Part shown: one piece after another, positions 1 through 8,918 of the stretch
Layout of the letters: each line of letters starts with the position of its first letter
How positions within the stretch are numbered: the stretch's first letter is position 1
Assembly (NCBI RefSeq): GCF_023715505.1
Contig: NZ_JAMBOH010000002.1
Coordinates: forward strand, 124,001-188,000
Direction: 5' to 3'
Length of the DNA stretch: 64,000 bases
From: Neobacillus cucumis
GTDB lineage: Bacteria > Bacillota > Bacilli > Bacillales_B > DSM-18226
The notes under the pieces: model-generated
Seen by the model: only the letters and a program-made list of their open reading frames with translations
The model's database searches: none
Told to the model about the DNA's origin: nothing
Position numbers and translations under genes: made by a program

Positions 1-291
1 TATAGAAAATTTATAAACATCATTAAACTGACTCGTCAATTACAGTTTGGATATCAATATATGGGCTCATTAATTATGGATGAAGACCCAGGTAAATTCA
101 ATTCGACGTCACAAGATGATTATGTATTGTCTGTCTATTATCGGGAAATCGAAAATTTAAAAACAGATAAAAAATTCCTTGATTTAAAGCAGTTGCTAAA
201 AACGTATAAACAACTCAGCTATGCTAATATTAGCAAGTTGGCATTGGGGGAAAAACCAGAAGCATTAGTTGGTCCAACTTTAGTCCGTTAA
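1..291 (+). CDS. C-terminal part of an unrecognised protein, cut by the window edge
   Basis: The reading frame is open from base 1 and runs 96 codons to a TAA stop, so the Met codon at 61 need not be the start; the gene probably begins outside the window. The visible part is soluble and rich in Lys, Tyr and Leu, with predicted helical stretches around the middle (ENLKTDKKFLDLKQLLKTY). I see no membrane segment or known motif and do not recognise the family. It is followed about 90 bases later by a strong terminator hairpin shared with the convergent DoxX gene. Confidence 0.55.
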   Translation, partial: YRKFINIIKLTRQLQFGYQYMGSLIMDEDPGKFNSTSQDDYVLSVYYREIENLKTDKKFLDLKQLLKTYKQLSYANISKLALGEKPEALVGPTLVR

Positions 292-377
292 TAGCCGAAG
301 GGAACCTTTCAAACCTCACTTAGAACTTTTACGGTGAACCGTACCACAAATAGGTGCAGTTTTTATTAATGCATAAT

Positions 378-405
378 AAAAAAGCTGACAATAGTCAGCT
401 TTTTT
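378..405. terminator. Bidirectional intrinsic terminator
   Basis: A perfect 12-bp stem (AAAAAAGCTGAC with its complement) closes an AATA loop and has A/T runs on both sides, so it can terminate transcription from either direction. It lies between the left-edge gene and the convergent DoxX gene, whose stop codon overlaps the T run. Confidence 0.9.
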
Positions 406-827
406 TAGTTATTAAGATTAAAAAACAAAACATAGTCACCCGGGCCAATCAAAGCTACGCCGATGACAACAGCAATTAAAACGAGATTATACTCAAATCC
501 GCCGTTAGTCATCCAGTATCCATTTTTGCCATGCACGGTAAAAATAGCATCAATCATTACGATAACAATCATGATCGCACCAATCCATGTAAGAAAACCT
601 GCAGCGAAAAGTAATCCCCCTATCAATTCAAAAAGCCCTGCCAGCGTAGCCCAGACTTTGGCTCCTTTTTCAAGCCCAAGTGTTTCAAGCCAGTTTCCCA
701 TCCCGGCTATGCCAGGACCACCGAACCAGCCAAATAACTTTTGTGCCCCGTGTCCAAAAAAGGTTAGCCCAATAACCAGCCGAATAATTAATAGCCCGAT
801 ATTAACCAACACTATATTTTCAGTCAT
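405..827 (-). CDS. DoxX family membrane protein
   Basis: This 140-residue protein has four hydrophobic segments (about residues 7-25, 58-78, 80-98 and 113-133) and the DoxX signature near the N terminus (FFGHGAQKLFGWFGG). DoxX proteins are small inner-membrane proteins, some reported in thiosulfate:quinone oxidoreductase complexes or in redox-stress protection; the substrate here cannot be told from sequence. A ribosome site (GAAGAAGGT) precedes the ATG at normal spacing. It stands alone, convergent with the left-edge gene. Confidence 0.85.
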   Translation of the reverse strand: MTENIVLVNIGLLIIRLVIGLTFFGHGAQKLFGWFGGPGIAGMGNWLETLGLEKGAKVWATLAGLFELIGGLLFAAGFLTWIGAIMIVIVMIDAIFTVHGKNGYWMTNGGFEYNLVLIAVVIGVALIGPGDYVLFFNLNN

Positions 828-1001
828 ATCTTACCTTCTTCCGGTATAAGTAATTAAAATGGAAATCATTTGAAGGAATGAATAATTTATTTTGGGTAAA
901 TAATCCATTCCTTATTCTAGTCTATTTGTAAGATTACTATTTAAACCACGGAATGACTAGAGTAAAAAGACCTCATCTAATTGCGACTTAAATACCAGGA
1001 C

Positions 1002-1033
1002 AAAGAGGTCTGCCGAAACTGGCTGACCTCTTT
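1002..1033 (-). terminator. Terminator-like hairpin after the amylopullulanase gene
   Basis: The arms AAAGAGGTC-T-GCC and GGC-T-GACCTCTTT pair around a GAAACT loop just downstream of the stop codon of the large minus-strand gene. The stem is strong, but the T run that should follow on the minus strand is poor, so termination may be incomplete. Confidence 0.6.
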
Positions 1034-1038
1034 CGATG

Positions 1039-4000
1039 CTAATTATTAATTACGTTTAATGTTTTAGTTTCGACATCAATCGAGTAGTTCTTTATGTTTT
1101 TGTTAATAGAGCCCCCATCACTTTTAAAAATAGTTGATTTGGTTTCGGTAGAAGGCTCAATGTGAACAGGTACAGAAGTTATCCCTGATTGAAGCGTAAA
1201 TGAATGAGTGAAATTCATATTATTGCCTACAGCCACTTTTTCTCCATTAATGGTGAAGTCTGCGCCTTTAATGGCATTTCCCGTGACGGTCATAGTCGAA
1301 CCGCTCACACTGATTTGACTCACGACTAATGGAAGATCAATCCAGCGCAGGATGGTATCCTGGACAAGCATTTTGTTATTCCCTTGATTGGTGACGACAA
1401 TTTTCATATCTGTTCCCTGGGCACCATAGCCATAGTAGCTAATATCGTCGTCTGATGGATTATTAGGTGTATGGTCAGTTAAACCTTCCTGTTCCCAAGA
1501 ATTGTTTTTTACATATTTATAGGTAAGTTCGGTTCCTTCTTCTAGCTCTATTGTATATTCCCAATCAGCGGTTACTGCACCATTTCGGCTCATGGACCAA
1601 GCTCCGGTATTCCATCCATTCAAGCTTCCAGGTATATTCACTTGAGCAGATAGTGGAGTGTAATCAGGTGCATGTACTTTAAAGGTGACCTGAACCATGA
1701 CAATTTCCGGTGTTACGCTTACTGTATTTGAATCCACATAGTTACCTGCCTGATCAAAAATGCGGATTTGGTACTTATATGCTGTGCCATTTGCTACCTG
1801 ATAATCTCGGTAAGAGGTAACATCCCCGTTTAATGTTGTAAGAATCTGGCCGTCACGGTAGATGATTGTTTTATATGGCTGATCTGGCTCCGTTAAGTTC
1901 CAAGATAAGTTTACTTGGCCCGACTCTTTAATAGGTGTTTCCAATACAACTTCTTTAGCGGGAGGGGTAGTATCGGATGTACTATGTGCATAAGTTACTT
2001 CTCCAGTTGACGAGTAAACCCAGGTGGTCCCTAAATCAGGTGTAAAGGCCAACCGGTACTCATAAGTTCCAGCTTCATAGGCCGTAAAGCTTCCTTGAAA
2101 CTCATTTGCTTGGCCATCTTGTACCTGGCCATTATATAGGGCAGGGGAGGATTGCCAATCTGTTTGGCCTTTTAGCCTTACTTGAAGCTGAGCTGTAACT
2201 CCTTCTGCAGCACCTGCCTCTGTTGCACCAGACAAGTAAAACGTTGCATTTACATTCGAAGCTTTCGCCAGATTCAGTTCCCCGTTCTCTAATTTTGTCA
2301 GATCTTTAATGCTTGCCTTTGTCACATCGAAATGTGGAACTAAGCCGGATGTTGTGGCTGCAGGTACCGATTCATTACCATTTCCATCTACAGCTGTAAC
2401 GGTAAAATAATAGGTACGGCCATTATCTAAATCGGAAATGGTTACAGACGGATTCGTTGTTTCTTTAACTTTTGTCCATAATCCACCAGAAACAGTAGAT
2501 TGATAAACATTGTATTTGGCACCAGTTCCTGTCCAGTTTAAAGTAACCTGTTTAGAATCTACTTTGCCGGTTACATTTTTAACCGTCACTGGCTGCTTGA
2601 CCTCATTAGCCGAGACTAACATTCTACCAGATTCAGCTGGTACCGTTATGCTCAGCCTGCCATCCTTTGTGGTAGCTTGATAATTCTTATCTAACTGATC
2701 CACAAAACGAAGACCGTTCGCAAGCAGCTCTTTTGTATCGACATCAACTGTCTGTGCGTTTTTCCCTCTGTTAATTATTACAAGGGCGGATTTTGCCCCT
2801 TTTGTCCGGACATAAGCCAGTACATCACCTTTCGCATAGACGTGGTGCAAATCTCCATAGGCAAATAGGTCGGCATTTTCCTTACGGATTTGCCCAATTT
2901 TTTGATAATGGGCAATCAGGGATTTATCTTCTTTACCCCAAGGGTACGTTCGGCGGTCATCTGGGTCTTTGGATCCCGTTTGTCCTGCTTCATCCCCATA
3001 ATAGATGGTCGGTGCTCCTGGATAACCCATTTGAAGAATGGAAGCCAGCTTCAATCGCTTGACACCTTCATTGTAATTGTAGTTCGGATCTTGTTCTGCT
3101 CTATAATACGTATCTGTGCCATTGCCTAACAGGAAGATTGCACGAGCTGTATCGTGGGATCCCATTAGGTTCATAAGGGCATAAAATGCTTCCTTTGGAT
3201 AGTCCTCTTGTACAGCGAGGAGGGTGTTCTGTGCATTAGCGGCATTGCCGTTCTTTAAGTAATCTAAGATGGCGCCGCGGAAACGATAGTTCATGACAGA
3301 GTCATATTGATCTCCCAAGAAATACTTGGATGCATCATCCCATATCTCACCTAAAATAAGAGGCTCTTCCTCTTTTTGAAGTGTTTTTCCCGCACCTGTC
3401 ATCGTTTTCGATTTCATTTGCTTGCGGAATTCCTGCCAGAAGGAACTGTCCACTTCATTCGCTACATCAAGCCTCCAGCCAGATGAGCCTTCATCAATCC
3501 ATGACTTTGCAACAGAATCCTTATTATAAAAAATATAATTGGCCAATTGTGTGTTGTTAAGTTCACTTGGGTGGTCGACCTTGGTACCATCCACTGATTT
3601 AAACACTGGCAGACTATCATAGCCCCACCAATCGTCATACTTATAATGCTGACCTGTCGAAACACCGTTAACTTTTTCATTGTCTACTTTTTCATTTTTG
3701 ATATCGAACCAGTTTTCAAAACCGTAGGGGCTGAAGGTTTGGCCTTCGTCTATAAATTGCTTCTTCGCCTTTTCTTTGGCGGCTGTTTCCGTTAATTTTT
3801 CTTGGTTCATCAAGTCATAAATACTTGACCAATATTCATAAGCACCTACGGTTTTATATTTGTTATAACGATCAAAATAGATAGAGTCATCGGAAACATG
3901 GTTAAAGACTCCGTCTAAAATGAGGTGCATATGACGTTTTGATAATTCTTTTGTGAAATCCTCGAATTCCTTTTTCGAGCCAAACATAGGGTCGACCTGT

Positions 4001-5466
4001 TTATAATCAGTTGCATCATATTTATGGTTAGATGGCGCAAGGGCAATTGGGTTTAAATAAAGTGTATTAACGCCTAGAGATTGAAGATAATCTAGCTTTG
4101 CTTTGATACCGGCAAGATCACCGCCGAAAAAGTCGTTGGTAAATTCTCCATCCCCTTTATAGGAACCCGTGCCTTGTTCATATGGATTATCCGGGAGAGA
4201 CGACCAAGAGTCAGGATGTTCAATTGGCTGGCTGCCGCGTGCTCCAATCTGATCCTTCGCAGTGTCGTTTGCTTTGTTTCCGTTATAGAAACGATCCGGA
4301 AAGATTTGATAGACAACAGCTTCTTTCATCCAATCAGGTGTTTTGTAGGAAGGATCGTAAACTGTTAATTGGAATAAGCCTGCATTTTTATCCTCCGCTT
4401 TTCCTGTGTGTCCTTCCTGAGTGTCTTCACCGTACTCAACTGTTGCATCTTGATCCCCAGCGATGAATTTATACCCGTAGATTCCTTTGTCAGCAGGAGT
4501 GAACACAGCTTCCCAGAATTCAATAGGGCCTTTGTCCGTTGTATCTGCCCAACCAGCGTTTTTCATAGAGATGACATTTGAGGTTCCCGTATTATAGTTT
4601 TTTACATATAGTCTCGCTCGTGTTAAGTCCCCTTTCTTAGCGGACATCCGTAAGGTTACTGGTTTATTAGCAGGAATGGCTCCGAATGGTGTCCGGTAGA
4701 CTTTGTCCCATGAATCATGATAAAGCGCAGACTTATCAATTAAACCATCCGATCCGCTTGGCTTATAATCTGTATATACTTCATTCGTTTCTTGCTTATA
4801 GAAAAATGTGATTGTTGTATCAGCTAGTACATTTAGCTTTTCATTTGAAGAAGGGTAAGACTCTGTCCAGTCCTTGCCTAGAACAATCTTGAATTCATAG
4901 CTGCCTTTTGGCACCTTTGCAACGTAAGAGTAGACATTGTTAAAATGATCATCTGTTAGCAAGGCGGTTGATTCTGCAGGGCTCCATGCGGGACCTGCCT
5001 CAATTGCAGGCTGAAGGGTTCCAGCAATGCGGGGCTGTTTGTCCTCAGATAATGGAGTGTAATGGGTGCTGTCGGCAATGGAGTGTGTGTTATCATTGTA
5101 GTAGAAGGTGACATCTGTTTGTTCATTTAACGATAATTTTATGTTGTTCCCTCCGGGAGTACCACCTTCTCCGTAATTTTCATCCCAGCTTCCGCCGATG
5201 GCGATTTTGTACTCATATGTACCCGCCGGCAATGTCCCTGTAAAGGTGTATAGCCCATTTCCTTGGTTGGCCATTTTCGTTACGGTGGATGATGGATCCC
5301 AGTCCCCAGCGTTTCCTAACGCTTTTTGTAAATTCCCTACAAGAACAACCTGCTTAGTTCCAGTTTCTGCTGCATGTACCGATTCGCTAGAGAAACCTGC
5401 CAACAGTTGCAGCATTAATCCTGTAATGGTGACAAGCGACAATAGTGTTCGCTGCTTCTTTTTCAT
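1039..5466 (-). CDS. Secreted multidomain amylopullulanase-type GH13 glycoside hydrolase
   Basis: A 1475-residue extracellular enzyme for starch, glycogen or pullulan. A signal peptide (KKK then a hydrophobic core, ending near SVHA, residue 32) is followed by two X25-like beta modules (about 36-130 and 142-235) and an N-terminal CBM34-like domain (243-370). The GH13 barrel spans about 382-865, with DGVFNHV, nucleophile Asp667 in GWRLDVA, acid/base Glu707 in ILGEIWDD and Asp772 in GSHDTAR. Then come a C-terminal beta domain, a FN3 domain (about 958-1045), an unassigned beta module (1045-1160), a second FN3 (1170-1250), a CBM20-like starch-binding domain (1255-1378) and an Ig-like tail. The order resembles clostridial amylopullulanases, but there is no SLH or sortase anchor, so it is probably released. 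AAAAGGGG precedes the ATG. Whether it cuts alpha-1,4, alpha-1,6 or both bonds is not settled by sequence. Confidence 0.9.
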   Translation of the reverse strand: MKKKQRTLLSLVTITGLMLQLLAGFSSESVHAAETGTKQVVLVGNLQKALGNAGDWDPSSTVTKMANQGNGLYTFTGTLPAGTYEYKIAIGGSWDENYGEGGTPGGNNIKLSLNEQTDVTFYYNDNTHSIADSTHYTPLSEDKQPRIAGTLQPAIEAGPAWSPAESTALLTDDHFNNVYSYVAKVPKGSYEFKIVLGKDWTESYPSSNEKLNVLADTTITFFYKQETNEVYTDYKPSGSDGLIDKSALYHDSWDKVYRTPFGAIPANKPVTLRMSAKKGDLTRARLYVKNYNTGTSNVISMKNAGWADTTDKGPIEFWEAVFTPADKGIYGYKFIAGDQDATVEYGEDTQEGHTGKAEDKNAGLFQLTVYDPSYKTPDWMKEAVVYQIFPDRFYNGNKANDTAKDQIGARGSQPIEHPDSWSSLPDNPYEQGTGSYKGDGEFTNDFFGGDLAGIKAKLDYLQSLGVNTLYLNPIALAPSNHKYDATDYKQVDPMFGSKKEFEDFTKELSKRHMHLILDGVFNHVSDDSIYFDRYNKYKTVGAYEYWSSIYDLMNQEKLTETAAKEKAKKQFIDEGQTFSPYGFENWFDIKNEKVDNEKVNGVSTGQHYKYDDWWGYDSLPVFKSVDGTKVDHPSELNNTQLANYIFYNKDSVAKSWIDEGSSGWRLDVANEVDSSFWQEFRKQMKSKTMTGAGKTLQKEEEPLILGEIWDDASKYFLGDQYDSVMNYRFRGAILDYLKNGNAANAQNTLLAVQEDYPKEAFYALMNLMGSHDTARAIFLLGNGTDTYYRAEQDPNYNYNEGVKRLKLASILQMGYPGAPTIYYGDEAGQTGSKDPDDRRTYPWGKEDKSLIAHYQKIGQIRKENADLFAYGDLHHVYAKGDVLAYVRTKGAKSALVIINRGKNAQTVDVDTKELLANGLRFVDQLDKNYQATTKDGRLSITVPAESGRMLVSANEVKQPVTVKNVTGKVDSKQVTLNWTGTGAKYNVYQSTVSGGLWTKVKETTNPSVTISDLDNGRTYYFTVTAVDGNGNESVPAATTSGLVPHFDVTKASIKDLTKLENGELNLAKASNVNATFYLSGATEAGAAEGVTAQLQVRLKGQTDWQSSPALYNGQVQDGQANEFQGSFTAYEAGTYEYRLAFTPDLGTTWVYSSTGEVTYAHSTSDTTPPAKEVVLETPIKESGQVNLSWNLTEPDQPYKTIIYRDGQILTTLNGDVTSYRDYQVANGTAYKYQIRIFDQAGNYVDSNTVSVTPEIVMVQVTFKVHAPDYTPLSAQVNIPGSLNGWNTGAWSMSRNGAVTADWEYTIELEEGTELTYKYVKNNSWEQEGLTDHTPNNPSDDDISYYGYGAQGTDMKIVVTNQGNNKMLVQDTILRWIDLPLVVSQISVSGSTMTVTGNAIKGADFTINGEKVAVGNNMNFTHSFTLQSGITSVPVHIEPSTETKSTIFKSDGGSINKNIKNYSIDVETKTLNVINN

Positions 5467-5499
5467 AGAAAAACCCCTTTTCCCATGTAATATTTAATT

Positions 5500-5515
5500 G
5501 GGAAATCGTTTGCAC
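5500..5515 (-). promoter_or_regulatory. LacI/CcpA-type operator, amylase-proximal
   Basis: Read on the minus strand the site is GTGCAAACGATTTCCC. It fits the cre/LacI pattern TGNAANCGNWNNCA except at the last base. It lies about 35 bases upstream of the amylopullulanase start, where binding would block transcription. Either CcpA or the adjacent LacI-family regulator could bind. Confidence 0.55.
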
Positions 5516-5576
5516 AAAATGATATAACTATCCTTCTATGACGGATCTAGTAAGATAGCAAAAAACAAGAAACAGA

Positions 5577-5592
5577 GTGCAATCGTTTTCAC
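5577..5592. promoter_or_regulatory. LacI/CcpA-type operator, distal
   Basis: GTGCAATCGTTTTCAC is a near-perfect palindrome around a central CG and matches the cre consensus TGNAANCGNWNNCA fully. It is 77 bp (about seven helical turns) from the proximal operator in the divergent intergenic region, a geometry that would allow looping or joint repression. Confidence 0.65.
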
Positions 5593-5793
5593 AAACAAAT
5601 AATACTATTTTTTGCTGGTTTATTCAATAGAAAGTTAGTTTAAGAGTCAAATTTTTCTGAAAAATAGATTTTTGTTAGTTTACATTTATTGAGATAGTAA
5701 CAACCCATAATGTTGTACTTTGATGATGCGACCAAAGTACTATTTCTGATATGATAAGATGAGATGAAAATCCCTATGAGAAGGGTGAAGTAC

Positions 5794-6825
5794 GTGACTG
5801 TTACAATCAAAGAGGTGGCAAAGCTTGCAAATGTTGCGCCATCAACGGTTTCAAGAGTAATTGCAAATAATCCTAGGATTAGTGAGGCAACGAAACGAAA
5901 AGTAAAAAAAGTGATGGAGGAGCTCGGCTACCATCCTAACTTGAATGCTAGAAGTCTTTCGAGTAAAGCAACCCAAACCATTGGGCTTGTCATGCCAAGC
6001 TCTGGGGATGTTGTTTTTCAAAATCCTTTCTTTCCAACGGTCCTGCAGGGAATTAGTGAAGGAGTCCACGAAAAAAAATATGCCTTGCAGATGACAACAG
6101 GAAGATCCCATCAGGAAATTCTTGAGGCAGTTATTCAAATGGTGCAAGGAAAACGAGTGGATGGAATGATTCTATTAAATTCCAAAGTTGAAGATAAGGT
6201 CATCCAGTACTTAAGAGAAATGGATTTTCCTTTTGTGGTGATTGGGAAACCTTCTAAATATATCGAGGAAATCACTCACGTTGATAACGATAATGTTCGT
6301 GCAATGAAGGAAGCGACAGAATATTTGATCGACAAAGGGCATAGTCAAATTGCTTTTATTGGCGGAAGCCCAGAACTAATGGTTACTGTCGACCGGTTAA
6401 ATGGCTATAAGCAGGCTCTAGAAAATTCAAATATTCCTATTAAAGAGGAATATATCAAACATGAGGAATTCCTAAGGGAAGGGGGGCAAGAGGCAGTTAA
6501 TGAGTTAATGGCACTTCACCAGCGTCCAACTGCGCTGTTAGTTGTGGATGATTTCATGGCACTAGGAGTCCTTAATAAGCTAGATGAATCTGGAATAAAA
6601 GTTCCAGAAGATATCTCCGTTGTCAGCTTTAATAATATCTTACTTTCAGAAATGTCAAAGCCGCCTTTAACCTCTGTTGATATCAATATTTTAAAACTGG
6701 GACTTGAAGCATCAAGGAGCTTAATCGAGAAAATTGAAAATAGTTCAGAACCAACCAAACGAATTATCATTTCACATCAATTGGTTGAACGTTCTTCATG
6801 TAGTCGACTCCATAAAGAGAAATAA
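5794..6825 (+). CDS. LacI-family transcriptional regulator (MalR-like)
   Basis: An N-terminal helix-turn-helix (VTIKEVAKLANVAPSTVSRV) with the LacI hinge region (HPNLNARSLSSK) is followed by a periplasmic-binding-protein-like effector domain (about 60-330). I placed the start at GTG 5794 because AGAAGGGTG lies just upstream and the HTH then begins at residue 3, as in MalR-type proteins; an in-frame ATG at 5764 would add ten residues. It is divergent from the amylopullulanase gene and two LacI-type operators lie between them, so it probably controls that gene in response to a maltodextrin-type signal. The effector is inferred. Confidence 0.85.
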   Translation: MTVTIKEVAKLANVAPSTVSRVIANNPRISEATKRKVKKVMEELGYHPNLNARSLSSKATQTIGLVMPSSGDVVFQNPFFPTVLQGISEGVHEKKYALQMTTGRSHQEILEAVIQMVQGKRVDGMILLNSKVEDKVIQYLREMDFPFVVIGKPSKYIEEITHVDNDNVRAMKEATEYLIDKGHSQIAFIGGSPELMVTVDRLNGYKQALENSNIPIKEEYIKHEEFLREGGQEAVNELMALHQRPTALLVVDDFMALGVLNKLDESGIKVPEDISVVSFNNILLSEMSKPPLTSVDINILKLGLEASRSLIEKIENSSEPTKRIIISHQLVERSSCSRLHKEK

Positions 6826-6845
6826 GGGTAAATAACCTGAAAATA

Positions 6846-6908
6846 AAGAGGTGCCTTCCTGAAGGCTGTTTTTTAAACGGCAGATCTTGAAGGAACCTCT
6901 TATTCTTT
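6846..6908. terminator. Bidirectional terminator between lacI-type gene and thiF
   Basis: Long arms AAGAGGTGCCTTC and GAAGGAACCTCTT pair around a central region that includes a smaller AT-rich hairpin, followed by a T-rich tract. It separates two convergent genes. Confidence 0.75.
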
Positions 6909-6919
6909 TTCGTATTTTC

Positions 6920-7939
6920 CTATCCTAAATATCGATGGTACAACGCTTTTGCTTCAGATAAATCCTTCGTTCCGTGTACTAAAACCCTTCCGTCTTTAAA
7001 AACGACTAGTCTATAAGGATCTAGACTGAAAGATAAAAGGTAAGGATTTCGCTGTACGGTTCCCCCTTGATTCTCTAAAACTTTTTCTAATGCCACTAGA
7101 TCCCGGACAATTGGAAAAGAAGGGCGTATCTGAGCGGAATCTCTTCCACAAAGTACCGCAGTTTTTGTTTGATTTTCAAAAGACAAAAAGGGATAGGAGC
7201 GATTTTTCCCACAAGAGGGACAATCCTCTTTCTTCAACTTGTCTACTTTAATCGCACTAAATTGGTTTTTCCATAAATCAAAAGAAACTAATTTGTTTCG
7301 TAATGAATCCAAGTCACCAACCAAAATTTTTAAGGCTTCACTGATTTGATAGGATACCACCATGTTCACAGCTGGACTAATAATTCCAGCTGTATCACAG
7401 GTTAATCCTCCTAGGGGAACTGTTTCTAGTAAACAAGAGAAACAAGGCGTTTTTTCAGGAATAATGGTGTACGAGATTCCATAACTTCCAACGCAAGCAC
7501 CATAAATCCAAGGAACTTTATACTTTTGGGAAACATCATTAATCATCATTCTTGTTTCAAAATTATCTGTTGCGTCAATGATGAGGTCTACTTTTTGCGC
7601 CCATTCTTCTAGCTCTAAAACCGAGGCATCCGCAATCAATGCCTCTATGGATACAAAAGAGTTAATAGCTGTTAAGCGGTTTTTAGCTGCAATCACTTTA
7701 GGCAGCCTTTTTTCAGCATCTTCTTCTGTATACAGCTGCTGCCGTTGTAAATTTGACCACTCCACATAGTCACGATCCACAATGGTTAACTTACCAACCC
7801 CGGCACGGACAAGTGCTTCGGCATTTGCTGAGCCAAGTGCACCAGCTCCAATGATGAGAACATGTTTAGCTGAAATTTTTTCCTGCCCAGCTTTTCCGAT
7901 AGCTGGAAATAACTCCTGCCGTGAGTACCGATTATTCAC
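6920..7939 (-). CDS. thiF: ThiF, adenylyltransferase for the ThiS sulfur carrier
   Basis: This E1-like enzyme adenylates the C-terminal glycine of ThiS so that sulfur can be loaded for thiazole synthesis. The 339-residue protein has the nucleotide loop [11 protein letters not shown], an ATDNFETR motif, and two CxxC pairs (CFSC and CPSC) expected to hold zinc. The rhodanese domain of MoeB-type fusions is absent; a short extra C-terminal domain follows residue 250, as in Bacillus ThiF. The start is GTG, overlapping the thiG stop (GTGA), which implies coupled translation. It is the last gene of the riboswitch-controlled thi operon. Confidence 0.92.
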   Translation of the reverse strand: MNNRYSRQELFPAIGKAGQEKISAKHVLIIGAGALGSANAEALVRAGVGKLTIVDRDYVEWSNLQRQQLYTEEDAEKRLPKVIAAKNRLTAINSFVSIEALIADASVLELEEWAQKVDLIIDATDNFETRMMINDVSQKYKVPWIYGACVGSYGISYTIIPEKTPCFSCLLETVPLGGLTCDTAGIISPAVNMVVSYQISEALKILVGDLDSLRNKLVSFDLWKNQFSAIKVDKLKKEDCPSCGKNRSYPFLSFENQTKTAVLCGRDSAQIRPSFPIVRDLVALEKVLENQGGTVQRNPYLLSFSLDPYRLVVFKDGRVLVHGTKDLSEAKALYHRYLG

Positions 7940-8703
7940 CCGATACTCATTCCTTCCTTTGGACTGCTGGCCGTCGCATACCTCTTTTTCTCGATTCGGC
8001 CAGCTTCATATCCTAAACGCCCAGCTTCAATCGCTAAACTCATCGCTTTGGCCATTTTAACCGGATCTTTTGCTGCAGAAACAGCTGTATTTAATAAAAC
8101 ACCATCCGCCCCTAATTCCATTGCTAAAGCCGCATCGGCAGGTGAGCCCACACCAGCATCAACAATCACGGGAACCACTGCTTGTTCAATAATAAAACTA
8201 AGGTTTACCGGATTAATAATACCCTGGCCAGATCCGATTGGTGAGGCTCCCGGCATAACAGCATGACACCCTGCTTCTTGGAGTTTTCTTGCTAAGACTA
8301 CATCATCAGAAGTATAAGGCAGGACAATAAATCCTTCCTTTACTAACTCCTCGGTTGCCTTAAGGGTTTCGATTGGATCAGGAAGTAATGTTTTATCACA
8401 GCCAATCACTTCGACCTTAATCATATCGCAAAGACCTGATGCTTTTGCTAGTTTGGCAATCCGCACTGCTTCTGCCGCGGTTTTTGCCCCTGCAGTATTA
8501 GGGAGCAACGTATATTTATTAGTGTCTAGCTGTTCCAAGAAGTTAGGCTGACTTGGTTCAAAAATATTCATTCTTCGTACAGCAAATGTTAAAATTTCCG
8601 CTTGTGAAACTTCTACAGCTTCCTTTTGGGTTTCATAGCTAGGGTACTTTCCAGTTCCAAGCAATAAACGTGAATTAAATGATAATGGACCTATTTTCAA
8701 CAT
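7936..8703 (-). CDS. thiG: ThiG, thiazole synthase
   Basis: ThiG joins deoxyxylulose 5-phosphate, dehydroglycine and ThiS-thiocarboxylate sulfur to make the thiazole phosphate. The 255-residue length is typical; Lys96 in DMIKVEVIG is the Schiff-base lysine, and the phosphate-binding [12 protein letters not shown] and GADGVLLN motifs are present. AGGAGGCGG sits at good distance from the ATG. It starts one base after the thiS stop and overlaps thiF by four bases. Confidence 0.95.
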   Translation of the reverse strand: MLKIGPLSFNSRLLLGTGKYPSYETQKEAVEVSQAEILTFAVRRMNIFEPSQPNFLEQLDTNKYTLLPNTAGAKTAAEAVRIAKLAKASGLCDMIKVEVIGCDKTLLPDPIETLKATEELVKEGFIVLPYTSDDVVLARKLQEAGCHAVMPGASPIGSGQGIINPVNLSFIIEQAVVPVIVDAGVGSPADAALAMELGADGVLLNTAVSAAKDPVKMAKAMSLAIEAGRLGYEAGRIEKKRYATASSPKEGMSIG

Positions 8704-8704
8704 G

Positions 8705-8908
8705 TCAACCGCCTCCTACAAAATGGACTATTTCAATTCTATCTTTATCTGATATTCTAGTACTTTGGTGTTCTAAACGGTTTAAAATCTCTCCATTGAC
8801 TTCGACCACAACGACTTTATCATGGATTTCATAATGTGCTAGTAAATCTGAAACAGATACAATCTGTTCAGATAATTGTATAGATTCGCCATTTAATAAG
8901 ACTGTCAT
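8705..8908 (-). CDS. thiS: ThiS, sulfur carrier protein
   Basis: A 67-residue ubiquitin-fold carrier that ends in Gly-Gly (VHFVGGG), the site adenylated by ThiF and converted to thiocarboxylate. I placed the start at ATG 8908 because AGGGGG lies upstream and MTVLLNGE is the normal ThiS N terminus; a longer frame to 8974 would overlap thiO and lacks support. It sits between thiO and thiG. Confidence 0.93.
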   Translation of the reverse strand: MTVLLNGESIQLSEQIVSVSDLLAHYEIHDKVVVVEVNGEILNRLEHQSTRISDKDRIEIVHFVGGG

Positions 8909-8918
8909 CAATATCCCC

